Made by a program: the position numbers and the translations under genes. DNA of 64,000 nt from an uncultured Sphingomonadaceae bacterium. GTDB lineage: Bacteria; Pseudomonadota; Alphaproteobacteria; Sphingomonadales; Sphingomonadaceae. The notes under the pieces are model-generated. The model searched no databases, was not told the DNA's origin, and was given only the letters and a program-made list of their open reading frames with translations. The stretch is taken from assembly GCA_947497085.1 (NCBI GenBank), contig CANMFE010000004.1, forward strand, positions 124,001-188,000, given 5' to 3'. This document shows positions 9,778-22,387 of the stretch, piece by piece (position 1 is the first letter of the stretch; every line of letters begins with the position of its first letter).

Positions 9778-10545
9778 ATGACAAATCTTATCATCAAAGC
9801 CACTGCCGCAGGCCTTGTCGCCCTTTCGCTTTCCGCATGTGCAACGAACGCAAACAAAGTTGATACCAGCTATGTCGCGCGTGATGTGAATACATTATAT
9901 TCTGCGGCAAAAGATCGCCTGGATCGCGGCCAGACAAAACTGGCGGCTGCGTTATTTGATGAAGTGGAACGGCAACACCCCTATTCGCCATGGGCGCGCC
10001 GGGCACAGCTGATGAGCTCGTTCAGCTATTATCTGGACAGTGATTACAACAAATCGATTCAGTCGGCACAGCGTTTCCTGTCAATCCATCCCGGTAACAA
10101 GGACGCGCCCTATGCCTATTACCTGATTGCGCTCAACTATTATGAGCAAATCAGCGACGTTACGCGTGACCAGAAGACCACGGAGCAGGCTCTGGCCGCG
10201 CTGGGTGAGGTAATCCGCCGCTATCCGACCTCTCGCTATGCGGCTGATGCCAAGCTGAAAATTGACCTTGTAAATGACCATCTGGCGGGCAAGGAAATGG
10301 AAATTGGCCGTTTCTATCAGCGCAGCGGGCGCTGGCTTGCAGCGACGATTCGTTTCCGCAAGGTGATTGATGATTACCAGACCACCAGCCACGCACCTGA
10401 AGCGCTGATGCGCCTTACCGAAAGCTATCTGTCGCTGGGTATTCCCGAAGAAGCGAAAAAGTCGGCTGCTGTCCTGGGCGCCAACTATCCAGGTAGCAAA
10501 TGGTATGAGCGCGCCTATGAGTTGATTCAGAAACACACGAGCTGA
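9778..10545 (+). CDS. bamD: Outer membrane protein assembly factor BamD (lipoprotein)
   Basis: A 255-residue lipoprotein subunit of the BAM complex that inserts beta-barrel proteins. The start at 9778 gives a signal peptide ending in the lipobox LSAC (cysteine near residue 21); a longer frame upstream would hide this signal, so it is rejected. TPR-like helices follow, with LYSAAKDRLDRGQTKLAAA, the HPYSPWARRAQLM segment and RYPTSRYAADAKLK, all typical of BamD/ComL. It is preceded by a terminator, so it has its own promoter. recN follows about 120 bases downstream behind an SOS box, as in many alphaproteobacteria. Confidence 0.95.
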   Translation: MTNLIIKATAAGLVALSLSACATNANKVDTSYVARDVNTLYSAAKDRLDRGQTKLAAALFDEVERQHPYSPWARRAQLMSSFSYYLDSDYNKSIQSAQRFLSIHPGNKDAPYAYYLIALNYYEQISDVTRDQKTTEQALAALGEVIRRYPTSRYAADAKLKIDLVNDHLAGKEMEIGRFYQRSGRWLAATIRFRKVIDDYQTTSHAPEALMRLTESYLSLGIPEEAKKSAAVLGANYPGSKWYERAYELIQKHTS

Positions 10546-10552
10546 TCTTTCG

Positions 10553-10567
10553 GTTCTTTATTTGTTC
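10553..10567 (+). promoter_or_regulatory. LexA (SOS) box upstream of recN
   Basis: GTTC TTTATTT GTTC: a perfect match to the alphaproteobacterial LexA consensus, a direct repeat GTTC with seven bases between. It lies just after the bamD stop and about 100 bases before the recN start. recN is a classic SOS gene, so position and sequence agree. Confidence 0.8.
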
Positions 10568-10668
10568 TGAGGTCGTGATGGCTGGAATATTGCAAAAAAT
10601 GCTGTAATGTCGTTGCGAAGATTCCGTTTCGTCCGGAATCGCGCGACATGTCCTGTTCGGGGTGGTTT

Positions 10669-12332
10669 TTGTTACAGTCACTGGCAATCCGTAATGTTGT
10701 ACTGATCGAAGCTCTTGACCTTGATTTTGGGCAGGGGCTGGGTGTGCTCACTGGCGAAACAGGGGCAGGCAAGTCAATACTGCTGGACGCATTGGGGCTT
10801 GCTATGGGCAAGCGCGCTGATACAGCTCTTGTGCGGGCAGGCACGGACCGCGCGGTTGTAACCGCGAGTTTTGATGCACCCGCCACCAATAGCGCCATTG
10901 CGGCCATGCTGAGCGATAATGATATTGATATCGAATCTGGTGAACCTTTGCTGGTACGACGGCAGGTAAAGGCCGATGGCGGCAGCAAGGGATTTGTCAA
11001 TGATCAACCGGTTTCCGCGGCTTTGCTGCGTGAATTGGCACGGCTGCTGGTGGAAATTCATGGCCAGCATGATGACCGCGGCCTTATCAATCCGCGCGGC
11101 CACCGCGATATGCTTGACAGTTTTGGAGACTGCGACCTTGAGAGTGTCAGCGCCGCGTGGCAGGCGTGGCAGGCGGCGGAAAAAGATTATCGCGCGGCGA
11201 ATGATGCATTTGAAAATGCCCATCATGACCGCGAGCTGTTGATTCACAATATTGAGGAACTCAGGAATTTTGCGCCTGAAGAAGGCGAGGAAGAGCGGCT
11301 CGCGCTCGAGCGTGCGACCATGCAGAAAGGCGAGCGCCTGACCGAAGATCTGTCCGACATTGCCAAAGTCTGGGACGGATCAAAAAGCCCGCTGGCGCAA
11401 TTGCGGGTCGCTGCGCGCAAGCTTGACCGGATTGCCGCTGACCATCCGCTGCTCGGTGAAGCGCTGGGCGCATTGGACCGCGCGGTGATTGAGGCCAGTG
11501 AAGCGGAAGACAAGCTGAATGCGGCGGCAGAAGCGCTGCATTTTGACCCGGAATATCTGGACGGGCTGGAGCGCCGCCTGTTTGACCTGCGCGCTCTGGC
11601 CCGCAAACATGACTGCACCGGCATTGAACTGCCAAACAAGCTGGCGGAATGGGAAGCCGAGCTGGAAAATATCGATACCAGCGGCGATCGTCTCGGTGGC
11701 CTGAAGAAAGCCGCTGATGCTGCACAGCACACCTATCGCAAGGCTGCGGATAAGCTGCATGAACAGCGGGTGGCAGCGGGGAAGCGGCTGGATAAGGCTG
11801 TTGCGGACGAGCTGGCACCGCTAAAACTGGATGCCGCGCAATTCCAAACACTCGTTGAGGCTTTGCCAGATGACAAAGCGGGACCGGGCGGTTCAGACCA
11901 TGTTGAATTCCTTATTTCGACCAATCCGGGTGCCGATTTTGCGCCGCTCATGAAAATTGCCAGCGGTGGTGAATTGTCGCGTTTTATCCTTGCACTCAAG
12001 GTAGCACTGGCCGAGGAAGGCGGAGCCGAAACCATGATTTTCGACGAAATTGACCGCGGCGTCGGCGGCGCGGTGGCGAGCGCGATTGGTGAACGGCTTG
12101 CCCGCCTTTCCGAAAATGCGCAGACATTAGTCGTCACCCACAGCCCGCAAGTCGCCGCGCGTGGTGGCCGTCATTATTTCATAGCCAAGTCGTCAGAAGG
12201 CACGGTGACGCGCACCGATGTAACGGCGCTGGACGAAGCTGCACGGCAAGAGGAAATCGCGCGAATGCTGTCAGGGGCGGAGGTCACACCGGAAGCACGG
12301 GCGCAGGCGGACCGATTGTTGGAGGGGGTATA

Positions 12333-12333
<1 letters not shown>
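10669..12333 (+). CDS. recN: DNA repair protein RecN
   Basis: An SMC-like ATPase of about 554 residues that acts in double-strand break repair. Walker A GETGAGKS is at residues 29-36, a long coiled-coil middle follows, then the signature SGGELSRFILALK and the Walker B-like ETMIFDEIDRGVGG. I prefer the TTG at 10669 as start, because MLQSLAIRNVVLIEALDLDF then matches the usual RecN N-terminus and GGGGTGG stands a few bases upstream. An ATG at 10648 would add seven unusual residues (MSCSGWF). The stop overlaps the next gene as TAATG, so recN heads a transcript that includes the exonuclease-BRCT gene and ligA, under the SOS box at 10553. Confidence 0.96.
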
Positions 12334-15301
<2,968 letters not shown>

Positions 15302-15303
15302 GA

Positions 15304-16023
15304 TTATTGCCGGACAGTTTTGCTGTTTTCTGGGAACCAGCGCATCACGCCGCCTGCGAGCGGTGTCCATGCCCCGACTCGTACGCCTATGGCGGCCAGC
15401 ATGTCCCCTGTCCATGTGTTGCAGGTGTTGATAATGGTATAACGGCCCGTTGCTTCGTAAAATATGTCATGATTGCCATAACCTGGAATGGGGGCAGGTT
15501 GGCCGCCATTTGCATTAAACAAGAATTTATCTTCGATAAGCTTAACAAGCTGCTGATATTGTTCATCTGTTATGATGAGTGCGCGCAGATAAGGCCCTTC
15601 TTGCACACGGGTGAGGTGATAGACATGGATAAGCGTTTCATCGCTGCCAAGAATGACACCCGTAAGTGTCGATGCCTTGATATCGCCCCAGCTTTGCGTT
15701 TCCAGATAGAATTGTCTGTGCCCCCAACTGAAAGAGAGATGATCGCCTGTGAGCGATGGATCGCGCAAATGGCTGGCACTGACGAGCGCCGACCAGTCAT
15801 GCCCGGCTGCACGCTTTGGCAGCACCAGTGCGGTGTGCACGCCATTTGTTTCAACAAAAATCTGTACGCCTGTATCGCCTTCGCGCCAGTTTGTGTTCAC
15901 ACCAATCAGGCTGCCGGCAAGGGCGGCGAGGAAATACAGACCCGCGATAAGCGCAGGCCATGCCAATATGCGTAATGCATATTTCAGGTAACCGGGTCTT
16001 ACAGGCCGCGTTTGCGCATCCAC
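15304..16023 (-). CDS. DUF2459 (TIGR02117-like) membrane-anchored protein
   Basis: About 239 residues with one N-terminal membrane segment (LAWPALIAGLYFLAALAG) and a soluble part containing ETNGVHTALVLP, GDHLSFSWGHRQFYLET and NTCNTWTGDMLAA. The conserved His and Cys in NGVHT and NTCNTW are the hallmark of the DUF2459/TIGR02117 family, whose function is unknown; the Cys-His pattern makes a hydrolase plausible. The start is uncertain. The GTG at 16023 overlaps the end of prmA by 25 bases; the ATG at 16077 would overlap by 79 and add 18 atypical residues. It is last in a minus-strand cluster after the beta-lactamase-like gene and prmA. Confidence 0.8.
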   Translation of the reverse strand: MDAQTRPVRPGYLKYALRILAWPALIAGLYFLAALAGSLIGVNTNWREGDTGVQIFVETNGVHTALVLPKRAAGHDWSALVSASHLRDPSLTGDHLSFSWGHRQFYLETQSWGDIKASTLTGVILGSDETLIHVYHLTRVQEGPYLRALIITDEQYQQLVKLIEDKFLFNANGGQPAPIPGYGNHDIFYEATGRYTIINTCNTWTGDMLAAIGVRVGAWTPLAGGVMRWFPENSKTVRQ

Positions 16024-16906
16024 AATATGCTCCAATCCCCGCTGACAATGCGCTTCATCAGGCGCATGCCCTGCCATCTATATGCGCTGAGCACCGCCGG
16101 AGCCTGTTCGGTCAAAAGGCCCGCCAGCACAAGGTTGCCGCGTGGCACGATAGCGCGGCAAATGTCCGCAGACATGTCGATAAGCGGCCCCGCGAGTATA
16201 TTGGCGGCATAAGGTCATAGGGCGCGCGGTCCAGAAGCGCAGGATGCATCATGCCGTCCGCAATCACCATATGCAGCTGTCCGCGATTATGTCCTAACGC
16301 GACATTGTTAATCCGCGCATTTTCATGCACCACGTTTTCGCATATGGCGTCAATATCGCTCGCAGTTAGCCTGGCCCGTGGCCATAAATGCCCTGCGGCA
16401 AAGGCGAGCAATCCCGTACCCGTCCCAAGATCGAGCATATTATCGCAGCGTATGCCGCGCCGCCGCATGCTATCCAGCATGGCAAGGCAGCCGTGCGTGG
16501 TTTCATGATGCCCCGTGCCAAAGGCAAGACCAGCGTCAATGCAGAAATTACGGATGACTGGATCCTCAGAGGGCGGCATGTGCGGTGTATGCACATGGAA
16601 ACGGCCCGCATGGATGGGTTCCAACCCTTCCTGGCTCATGCTGAGCCAATCTTCTTCGCCGAGTTTTTCCAGGCGGTGTTTCGCCTTGGCCGCGCTGGGC
16701 ACATATTGCCGTAAAATGCGGATATCGGATGCCGCTGGCCTGGTACTGTAATAGGCGTGCATTTCCCATTCATCGGGGCGCTGCTCGTCTATCTCGCTGG
16801 TGACAATCACGGGTATGTTTTCCATGACCGTGTCATCGGTGAAGTCAATCAGCGCAAGCGCTTCCGCTTCAGCACGGGTACACGGAAGGGTAAGCTTGTA
16901 ACTCAT
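15999..16906 (-). pseudogene. prmA: Ribosomal protein L11 methyltransferase PrmA, frameshifted near the C-terminus
   Basis: SAM-dependent methyltransferase of ribosomal protein L11. From the ATG at 16906 the frame gives a full PrmA N-terminal and catalytic part: LAFGTGHHETTHGCL, LDLGTGTGLLAFAAG and the DRAPYDL of the catalytic loop. There the frame breaks. Adding one base between 16209 and 16208 restores DLIAANILAGPLIDMS and then a normal end WSILWMRKRGL with a stop at 15999-16001, 302 residues in all. As written, the protein runs off into an unrelated tail and ends near 16112. This is either a real loss-of-function mutation or an assembly error. PrmA is often dispensable, so decay is possible. 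The start overlaps the upstream gene by four bases (ATGA). Confidence 0.88.
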
Positions 16907-17808
16907 TTTGCATGTCCTGCTTCGCGCAAGAGTCTGGCATCCAGATACTTGCGCGCTTTCTTCGCGTATTTTTTGCAAGCTTGCGGATCAACCAATGGGG
17001 CCTTGCCAGCGATACGGTTATACAGATTACTGGCCGAAGGATGCGGGGTGATGAGAATGTCACAGTCAAGCGCGGCAACTTTTTTCAGGCTGTCTGAAAA
17101 TGACGCAACATAGCCGGGATGATCCGAAAAGCGGTAACTATCACCCGATACGGCAGTAAGACTGTCGGCATAGACAATCGCGTAACAGTTTTCATCTTCA
17201 CACGATTGCCATGTCCAGCTTGTACTGCCCGGTGCGTGCCCAAAAGTGGCATGGGCTGTCAGATTGAGCGGCCCCAACTGTATTTCCCCGCCGTCTTCAA
17301 TGACCTGGACATCAGACACGGCTTCAAATTCAGGATGCACCTCAGCTTGTGGATCTTCAGAAGTAACTGTACCGCTTTCAAATGCGGTCTTTGCTGCTGA
17401 CAGGGCCATAATTTTTGCACCGGTCATTCTCTGCAATTCGGGTATTCCGCCTGCATGGTCCCAATGCTCATGGCTGGAAAGAATATAGCGTATGTCCTTC
17501 AGCTTGATACCAAGCCGCTTTATGTTCGAGGCAATATGCGGGGCGGCCTGTCTGGTGGCGCCATCAATCAATATATGGCCATCATCCGATGTTATCAGCA
17601 CTGCGACAATGCCGCAGCTGCCGACCTGATAGACATTTGCCACAATATTTATTGGGGGGGCAGGATCGCTCCATCCGTTTTTACCATCACATTGCGCAAG
17701 AAATTCAGAGATTGGTGCGGGTGTTGCCGCTATATTTGGTGTTGAAGCTGGCATGCAGCCAGTCAGCGCAAGAATGGGCGCAAAAACATAAAATGACCTA
17801 ACGAACAT
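16903..17808 (-). CDS. Subclass B3-like metallo-beta-lactamase (lipoprotein-type signal)
   Basis: A 301-residue exported zinc hydrolase. The signal peptide ends in a lipobox-like LTGC near residue 17. The mature protein follows the L1-type B3 pattern closely: WSDPAPPINIVANVYQVG, the zinc motif SSHEHWDHAGG (H-x-H-x-D-H), FGHAPGSTSWTW with the third histidine, YADSLTAVSG, and ILITPHPSASN with the last histidine. All six B3 zinc ligands are present. The start at 17808 has GGAG about six bases upstream; an ATG at 17820 is the alternative. The natural function could be beta-lactam hydrolysis or another ester or lactone hydrolysis. It overlaps the end of the SDR gene and is followed by prmA with a four-base overlap. 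Confidence 0.85.
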   Translation of the reverse strand: MFVRSFYVFAPILALTGCMPASTPNIAATPAPISEFLAQCDGKNGWSDPAPPINIVANVYQVGSCGIVAVLITSDDGHILIDGATRQAAPHIASNIKRLGIKLKDIRYILSSHEHWDHAGGIPELQRMTGAKIMALSAAKTAFESGTVTSEDPQAEVHPEFEAVSDVQVIEDGGEIQLGPLNLTAHATFGHAPGSTSWTWQSCEDENCYAIVYADSLTAVSGDSYRFSDHPGYVASFSDSLKKVAALDCDILITPHPSASNLYNRIAGKAPLVDPQACKKYAKKARKYLDARLLREAGHAK

Positions 17809-18517
17809 AGCTTGCTCCATTGGCGTCCAGTACCGCGCCTGTCATGGATGGCGGGGCGTCAATGGCACAGAATTTGGCCATGGCAGCGATTTCTTCAGAC
17901 TGGGCAACGCGGCCCAATGGAATGTCTGCCAGCAACGCTTCACCTCCGCGGCTGTCCAGATAATCATCCGCCATGCCGGTCATCGTAAAACCCGGACAAA
18001 TGGCAAATGCATATATCGCATCACCCGCATAAGCACGGGCAATGGTTTTTGTCATGGCGACCATGCCTCCCTTGGACGCTGCATAATGCCAGTGCGCCGG
18101 GCTGTCACCGCGATAGGCGGCGCGGCTCGCAATATTGACGATCCTGCCTTCATGGCCGTTTTCCTGAAAGTGCAAGACGGCATGGCGGCACAGCTGGGCG
18201 CAGGATGTAAGGTTGATCGACATCGTCTCGTCCCATGCCGCCAGCCATTCGGCATCGCCGCTTTCAATCGGATTTTCTTCAAAAATACCGGCATTGTTGA
18301 TGATGATGTCAATCCGGCCATCCAGTGCCTCAAGCGCTGCATCCCATAGCTGCGGTGCCGAACGGTAATCGGAAAGATCCTTGCCAATCTGGCCATCTGC
18401 CGCGCGGGTGCCATGGCCGATTACATTGTGCCCTGCGTTTTGCAGCATAGATTTTATCGCCCGGCCAATGCCGCGGCTGCTGCCGGTGACCAGTATGTTG
18501 CGTGGGGAATTTTCCAT
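17798..18517 (-). CDS. SDR family NAD(P)-dependent oxidoreductase
   Basis: A 239-residue classical short-chain dehydrogenase. ILVTGSSRGIGRAI is the nucleotide-binding glycine motif near residue 8, IDIIINNAGIF the NNAG motif, NIASRAAYRG supplies the serine and HYAASKGG the catalytic Tyr-Lys pair, and CPGFTMTGM follows. I chose MENSPRN at 18517 as start, since the longer frame adds residues before the Rossmann strand. The substrate is unknown; the fold is like FabG and related reductases. It is first in the minus-strand cluster with the metallo-beta-lactamase and prmA and is divergent from sdhC. Confidence 0.88.
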   Translation of the reverse strand: MENSPRNILVTGSSRGIGRAIKSMLQNAGHNVIGHGTRAADGQIGKDLSDYRSAPQLWDAALEALDGRIDIIINNAGIFEENPIESGDAEWLAAWDETMSINLTSCAQLCRHAVLHFQENGHEGRIVNIASRAAYRGDSPAHWHYAASKGGMVAMTKTIARAYAGDAIYAFAICPGFTMTGMADDYLDSRGGEALLADIPLGRVAQSEEIAAMAKFCAIDAPPSMTGAVLDANGASYVR

Positions 18518-18811
18518 ATGGCAAAGCATAATATGTCCGCTGCGCTGCGTCCACAAAACTCGGCGCGGCAGACAAAAATACTCTCACGGTGCAATAGTCG
18601 AGCAAGATACCGATATGAATCTTACCCATTTGGGCTGTATAATTCGCGTTAATCGCCTTTGGCTGTTTGCATGGCTGGAACATTGCGCTAAACGCATGTG
18701 CGGAATCACTGGTTGGTACGCGCGAACAAATGCCGCGTTGTGAATCAGTACATTGAACGATATACCGAATTGCTTGCAAAGCAGGTTACAGAGACGAAAC
18801 AGGGGACCGGC
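18518..18811. other. Intergenic region between divergent SDR and sdhC genes
   Basis: A 294-base region holding the promoters of the minus-strand cluster and of sdhCDA. A consensus TATAAT stands at 18638-18643 on the plus strand but I see no good -35 at the right distance. An open frame entering from 18698 extends sdhC upstream but lacks SdhC similarity. No RNA gene seen. Confidence 0.5.
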
Positions 18812-19219
18812 ATGGCCAACACATCGAAACGGGCAAATTCGCGGCCATTATCACCACATCTTTCCATCTGGAAATGGGGACCGGCCATGCTGGTGTCGAT
18901 TCTGCACCGCGTTACCGGTGACGGTATGGCTATTGTGGGCGGTATAGTCCTTGTCTGGTGGCTATATGCGATTTCCGCTGGCCCTGATGCCTATGCGACC
19001 TTTGTGAATTGCGCGACATCCATCCCCGGCTATATTGTGCTTGTGGGGCTCAGCTGGGCATTTTTTCAGCATATGGTGTCTGGCCTGCGCCACTTTGTGC
19101 TGGATACAGGCGCCGGATATGAGCTTGATACGAACAATCGCTGGTCGGCATTCCTGCCGGTTCTAGGCGTCCTGCTGACTGGCGCATTCTGGGCCATCAT
19201 CCTGGTCGGCCGGGTATAA
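18812..19219 (+). CDS. sdhC: Succinate dehydrogenase cytochrome b556 subunit
   Basis: A 135-residue membrane anchor subunit of complex II. RPLSPHLSIWKWGPAMLVSI is the family opening, and SILHRVTGDG carries residues of the quinone site. Three membrane helices follow; SWAFFQHMVSGLRHFVLD contains the heme-ligand histidine region. I start at MANTSKR (18812), which sits at the usual distance before SPHLS. It is the first gene of an sdhCDA cluster with sdhD 30 bases on. Confidence 0.95.
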   Translation: MANTSKRANSRPLSPHLSIWKWGPAMLVSILHRVTGDGMAIVGGIVLVWWLYAISAGPDAYATFVNCATSIPGYIVLVGLSWAFFQHMVSGLRHFVLDTGAGYELDTNNRWSAFLPVLGVLLTGAFWAIILVGRV

Positions 19220-19249
19220 AGCAGCGACCAATCTTTCTGGAGTAGCATA

Positions 19250-19639
19250 ATGGGAACAGGTACGAATTTGGGGCGTGTACGGGGGTTGGGCTCCGCAGGA
19301 CATGGTTCGCATCACTGGATCATGCAGCGCGTGACCGCTGTCGGTAACCTTATCCTGGTCCTGTGGTTCCTCATCACGCTCGCGATGATGCCTTCCTATG
19401 ACTATGATACCATGGTGGCCTGGCTGTCATCGCCATTGGCCGCGGTGCCGATGATTTTGTTGCTGATATCGGTTTTCTGGCACCTGCGCATGGGTTTGCA
19501 GGTGTTGATGGAAGATTACGTCCATGACGCGGGCCTTAAATTCGGCCTGACTTTATTGCTGAATTTCTACGCTATTGGCGGTGCCGCTCTTGGCATTTTC
19601 GCCGTTGCCAAAATCGCCTTTTCAGGAGCTGGTGCATAA
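19250..19639 (+). CDS. sdhD: Succinate dehydrogenase hydrophobic membrane anchor subunit
   Basis: A 129-residue inner-membrane protein with three hydrophobic helices. [20 protein letters not shown] is the conserved N-terminal quinone-site region of alphaproteobacterial SdhD, and [18 protein letters not shown] contains the heme histidine and following loop. The preceding AGT-rich spacer has GGAG before the ATG. Its stop overlaps the sdhA start (TAATG), which implies coupled synthesis. Confidence 0.95.
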   Translation: MGTGTNLGRVRGLGSAGHGSHHWIMQRVTAVGNLILVLWFLITLAMMPSYDYDTMVAWLSSPLAAVPMILLLISVFWHLRMGLQVLMEDYVHDAGLKFGLTLLLNFYAIGGAALGIFAVAKIAFSGAGA

Positions 19640-21471
19640 TGACAGAGAATAACACACAGCCGGCCTATAAAATTGTCGACCACACGTTCGATACAGTTGT
19701 GGTGGGTGCAGGCGGTTCTGGCTTGCGCGCCACTATGGGCAGCGCTGAGGCAGGCCTGAAAACGGCGTGTATCACCAAAGTTTTTCCCACGCGTTCACAC
19801 ACGGTTGCGGCGCAGGGCGGCATTGCCGCATCGCTGGGTAACAACACCCCCGACCACTGGACCTGGCACATGTATGACACAGTCAAAGGGTCTGACTGGC
19901 TGGGCGATCAGGACGCGATTGAGTATCTTGTGCGTGAAGCGCCGCAGGCGGTTTACGAGCTTGAGCATGCAGGTGTTCCATTCTCGCGCAATGACGATGG
20001 CACCATCTATCAGCGGCCTTTTGGCGGGCATATGCAGAATATGGGTGAGGGGCCGCCGGTACAGCGCACATGCGCAGCTGCCGACCGCACCGGCCATGCC
20101 ATGCTGCATGCTTTGTACCAGCAATCGCTTAAATATGATGCCGACTTCTTTATCGAATATTTTGCCATCGACCTGATTATGGAAGACGGCGAATGCCGCG
20201 GCGTTATTGCCATTTGTTTGGAAGACGGTTCGATCCACCGTTTCCGCAGCCATGCTGTTGTGCTGGCCACGGGTGGTTATGGTCGCTGCTATTTCTCGGC
20301 GACTTCCGCACATAGCTGTACCGGTGATGGTGGCGGTATGGTGCTGCGCGCCGGACTGCCGCTGCAGGACATGGAATTTGTACAGTTCCATCCCACCGGC
20401 ATTTATGGTGCAGGCGTACTGATTACCGAGGGTGCGCGCGGCGAGGGCGGTTATTTAACCAACAGTGAAGGCGAGCGCTTTATGGAGCGTTATGCGCCAA
20501 GCGCCAAGGATCTGGCATCACGCGATGTGGTGTCACGTTGCATGGCGACCGAGATTCGTGAAGGCCGCGGCGTGGGCGCGGAAAAAGATCATATCTATCT
20601 GCATCTTGACCATATTGATCCGAACGTGTTGGCCGAACGGCTACCGGGTATTACCGAAACGGGCAAAATTTTCGCGGGCGTCGACCTGACCAAGAAAGCA
20701 CTGCCGGTTGTACCGACCGTGCACTATAATATGGGCGGTATTCCGTGTAATTACCATGGCGAGGTCATTAACCCTACCAGGGATGATCCTGACTCGGTTG
20801 TTCCCGGCCTTTATGCCGTGGGTGAGGCCGCCTGTGTATCGGTGCATGGTGCCAACCGTCTGGGTTCCAACTCGCTGATCGATCTGGTGGTGTTCGGGCG
20901 TGCCACAGGGCTGCGTCTCAAGGACAAGCTTAAACCTGGTACATCGCACAAGCCTTTACCCAAGGACTCGGTGGACATGGCATTGGGGCGTCTTGACCAT
21001 TTCCGCCATGCAAGCGGCGATTCGCCAACTGCGGAAGTGCGCATGGATATGCAGAAGACAATGCAGAAACACTGCGCTGTGTTCCGCGACACCGACACAT
21101 TGGCAGAAGGCACCAGGCTGATGGCCAAAGTCAATGAACGCATGAATGACATTGATGTTACGGATCGTTCGCTAATCTGGAATACCGACCTTATAGAGAC
21201 GCTGGAACTGGACAATCTGATGGCGCAGGCCGTTGTGACGATTGAAAGCGCGCATAATCGTAAGGAAAGCCGCGGCGCACATATGCATGAGGATCATCCG
21301 GACCGCGATGATGCAAACTGGATGAAACACACTGTCACGACATTTGATGGCTGGGGTGGACCTGATAAGGCACGCGGCAGTGGCAAGACCGAAATCGGGT
21401 ATCGTCCGGTACACGAATATACGCTCAGCGATGAAGCGGAATACATCAAGCCCAAGAAACGGGTATATTGA
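19639..21471 (+). CDS. sdhA: Succinate dehydrogenase flavoprotein subunit
   Basis: A 610-residue FAD subunit that oxidises succinate to fumarate in the TCA cycle. [20 protein letters not shown] binds [15 protein letters not shown] carries the histidine that links FAD covalently (near residue 53), and [20 protein letters not shown] and [20 protein letters not shown] are family motifs. The C-terminus [10 protein letters not shown] is the usual end, so the gene is complete. The iron-sulfur gene sdhB, normally close by, does not follow: the next gene is a lipoprotein metallopeptidase and then a convergent receptor. Confidence 0.98.
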   Translation: MTENNTQPAYKIVDHTFDTVVVGAGGSGLRATMGSAEAGLKTACITKVFPTRSHTVAAQGGIAASLGNNTPDHWTWHMYDTVKGSDWLGDQDAIEYLVREAPQAVYELEHAGVPFSRNDDGTIYQRPFGGHMQNMGEGPPVQRTCAAADRTGHAMLHALYQQSLKYDADFFIEYFAIDLIMEDGECRGVIAICLEDGSIHRFRSHAVVLATGGYGRCYFSATSAHSCTGDGGGMVLRAGLPLQDMEFVQFHPTGIYGAGVLITEGARGEGGYLTNSEGERFMERYAPSAKDLASRDVVSRCMATEIREGRGVGAEKDHIYLHLDHIDPNVLAERLPGITETGKIFAGVDLTKKALPVVPTVHYNMGGIPCNYHGEVINPTRDDPDSVVPGLYAVGEAACVSVHGANRLGSNSLIDLVVFGRATGLRLKDKLKPGTSHKPLPKDSVDMALGRLDHFRHASGDSPTAEVRMDMQKTMQKHCAVFRDTDTLAEGTRLMAKVNERMNDIDVTDRSLIWNTDLIETLELDNLMAQAVVTIESAHNRKESRGAHMHEDHPDRDDANWMKHTVTTFDGWGGPDKARGSGKTEIGYRPVHEYTLSDEAEYIKPKKRVY

Positions 21472-21478
21472 TGCTGCC

Positions 21479-22351
21479 GTGATACGTTTTGGGCTGGCAG
21501 CCGGTATCGCTTTGTTATCAGCATCGGCATGCGTATCCCAGCGCGTTGACACGCCACCACCGGAACTCAGTTTTGACGGTTTTTATACACGGCATATCGA
21601 TGCTGACGGGATTCCCATTGTTTCTTCCGCTCGTGTTTCTGCCGAAACGCTTTTGCGTGTGCGTGATATTATAATGGAGATGCTGGCGCACCGCCCGGAT
21701 ATTGCGCTTGCACTGACGCGCGCGGATTACCGAGTGGCGATCATGGCAGAGCATGAAGCGATTACCGATCTGCCGCAAAACGCGGACTGGAGCCGGCCTG
21801 CGCGCGATGATCCACGCCTGACCCGATGCGAGCGCAAACATTATGATACGCGCATCGGTGCGCTTTCAGACCGGGACTACTGGAACGCCCGCGCGCGCGG
21901 CATTGGCGGTAAATTTACGGTGGGTGCGGAGGAAGATGTGCTGGGCAAGCGATCAAGCCGCTATTGGGGTGAGACAATATTCGTGCACGAATTTGCACAT
22001 AATGTGCTGGACGCTATCCGGATGGCGGACCCTGCGCTCTATTCTGAGGTGGAAGCCGCTTATGCGGCTGCTTTGGCGGAAGGATTATGGAAAGACGAAT
22101 ATGCCAGCACAACTGTGCAGGAATATTGGGCCGAGGGGTCACAATTCTGGTTTAATTCCAACCGTCTGACCGTGTTTGATGGCCAACGGATTCTGAATCA
22201 TGACGATCTGATGGCCTACGATTCGCGTCTCGCTGCCGTGCTGCGTCAGGCATATGGCGACCGGCACAAGCTCGAATCCGATCCCTTCCATATGCATCCG
22301 GCACGCGTGCCACCCGGACCGGCACCACGTAACACCGCAGAACAGTGCTGA
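21479..22351 (+). CDS. Putative lipoprotein zinc metallopeptidase (HExxH)
   Basis: About 290 residues. From the GTG at 21479 (eight bases after the sdhA stop) the protein has a short hydrophobic signal ending in SASAC, a lipobox. A frame start inside sdhA would bury that signal. The central IFVHEFAHNVLDAI is a zinc HExxH motif and QEYWAEGSQFWF, some 60 residues later, offers a glutamate as third ligand, as in gluzincins. I cannot assign a family with confidence; some similar proteins are compared with anthrax lethal factor-like domains. The closeness to sdhA suggests read-through from the sdh promoter. Confidence 0.75.
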   Translation: MIRFGLAAGIALLSASACVSQRVDTPPPELSFDGFYTRHIDADGIPIVSSARVSAETLLRVRDIIMEMLAHRPDIALALTRADYRVAIMAEHEAITDLPQNADWSRPARDDPRLTRCERKHYDTRIGALSDRDYWNARARGIGGKFTVGAEEDVLGKRSSRYWGETIFVHEFAHNVLDAIRMADPALYSEVEAAYAAALAEGLWKDEYASTTVQEYWAEGSQFWFNSNRLTVFDGQRILNHDDLMAYDSRLAAVLRQAYGDRHKLESDPFHMHPARVPPGPAPRNTAEQC

Positions 22352-22387
22352 CCAGGCCTATGGGCAGTCTGGTTTTGGCATAGGGCG

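Noticed and set aside
10648..10668. ATG start for RecN at 10648
   Set aside because: The extra MSCSGWF is not RecN-like, and the TTG at 10669 with GGGGTGG upstream gives the standard N-terminus. Not excluded.
18638..18643. Consensus TATAAT upstream of sdhC taken as the sdh promoter
   Set aside because: No acceptable -35 element at 16-18 bases upstream, so it is listed only as a remark.
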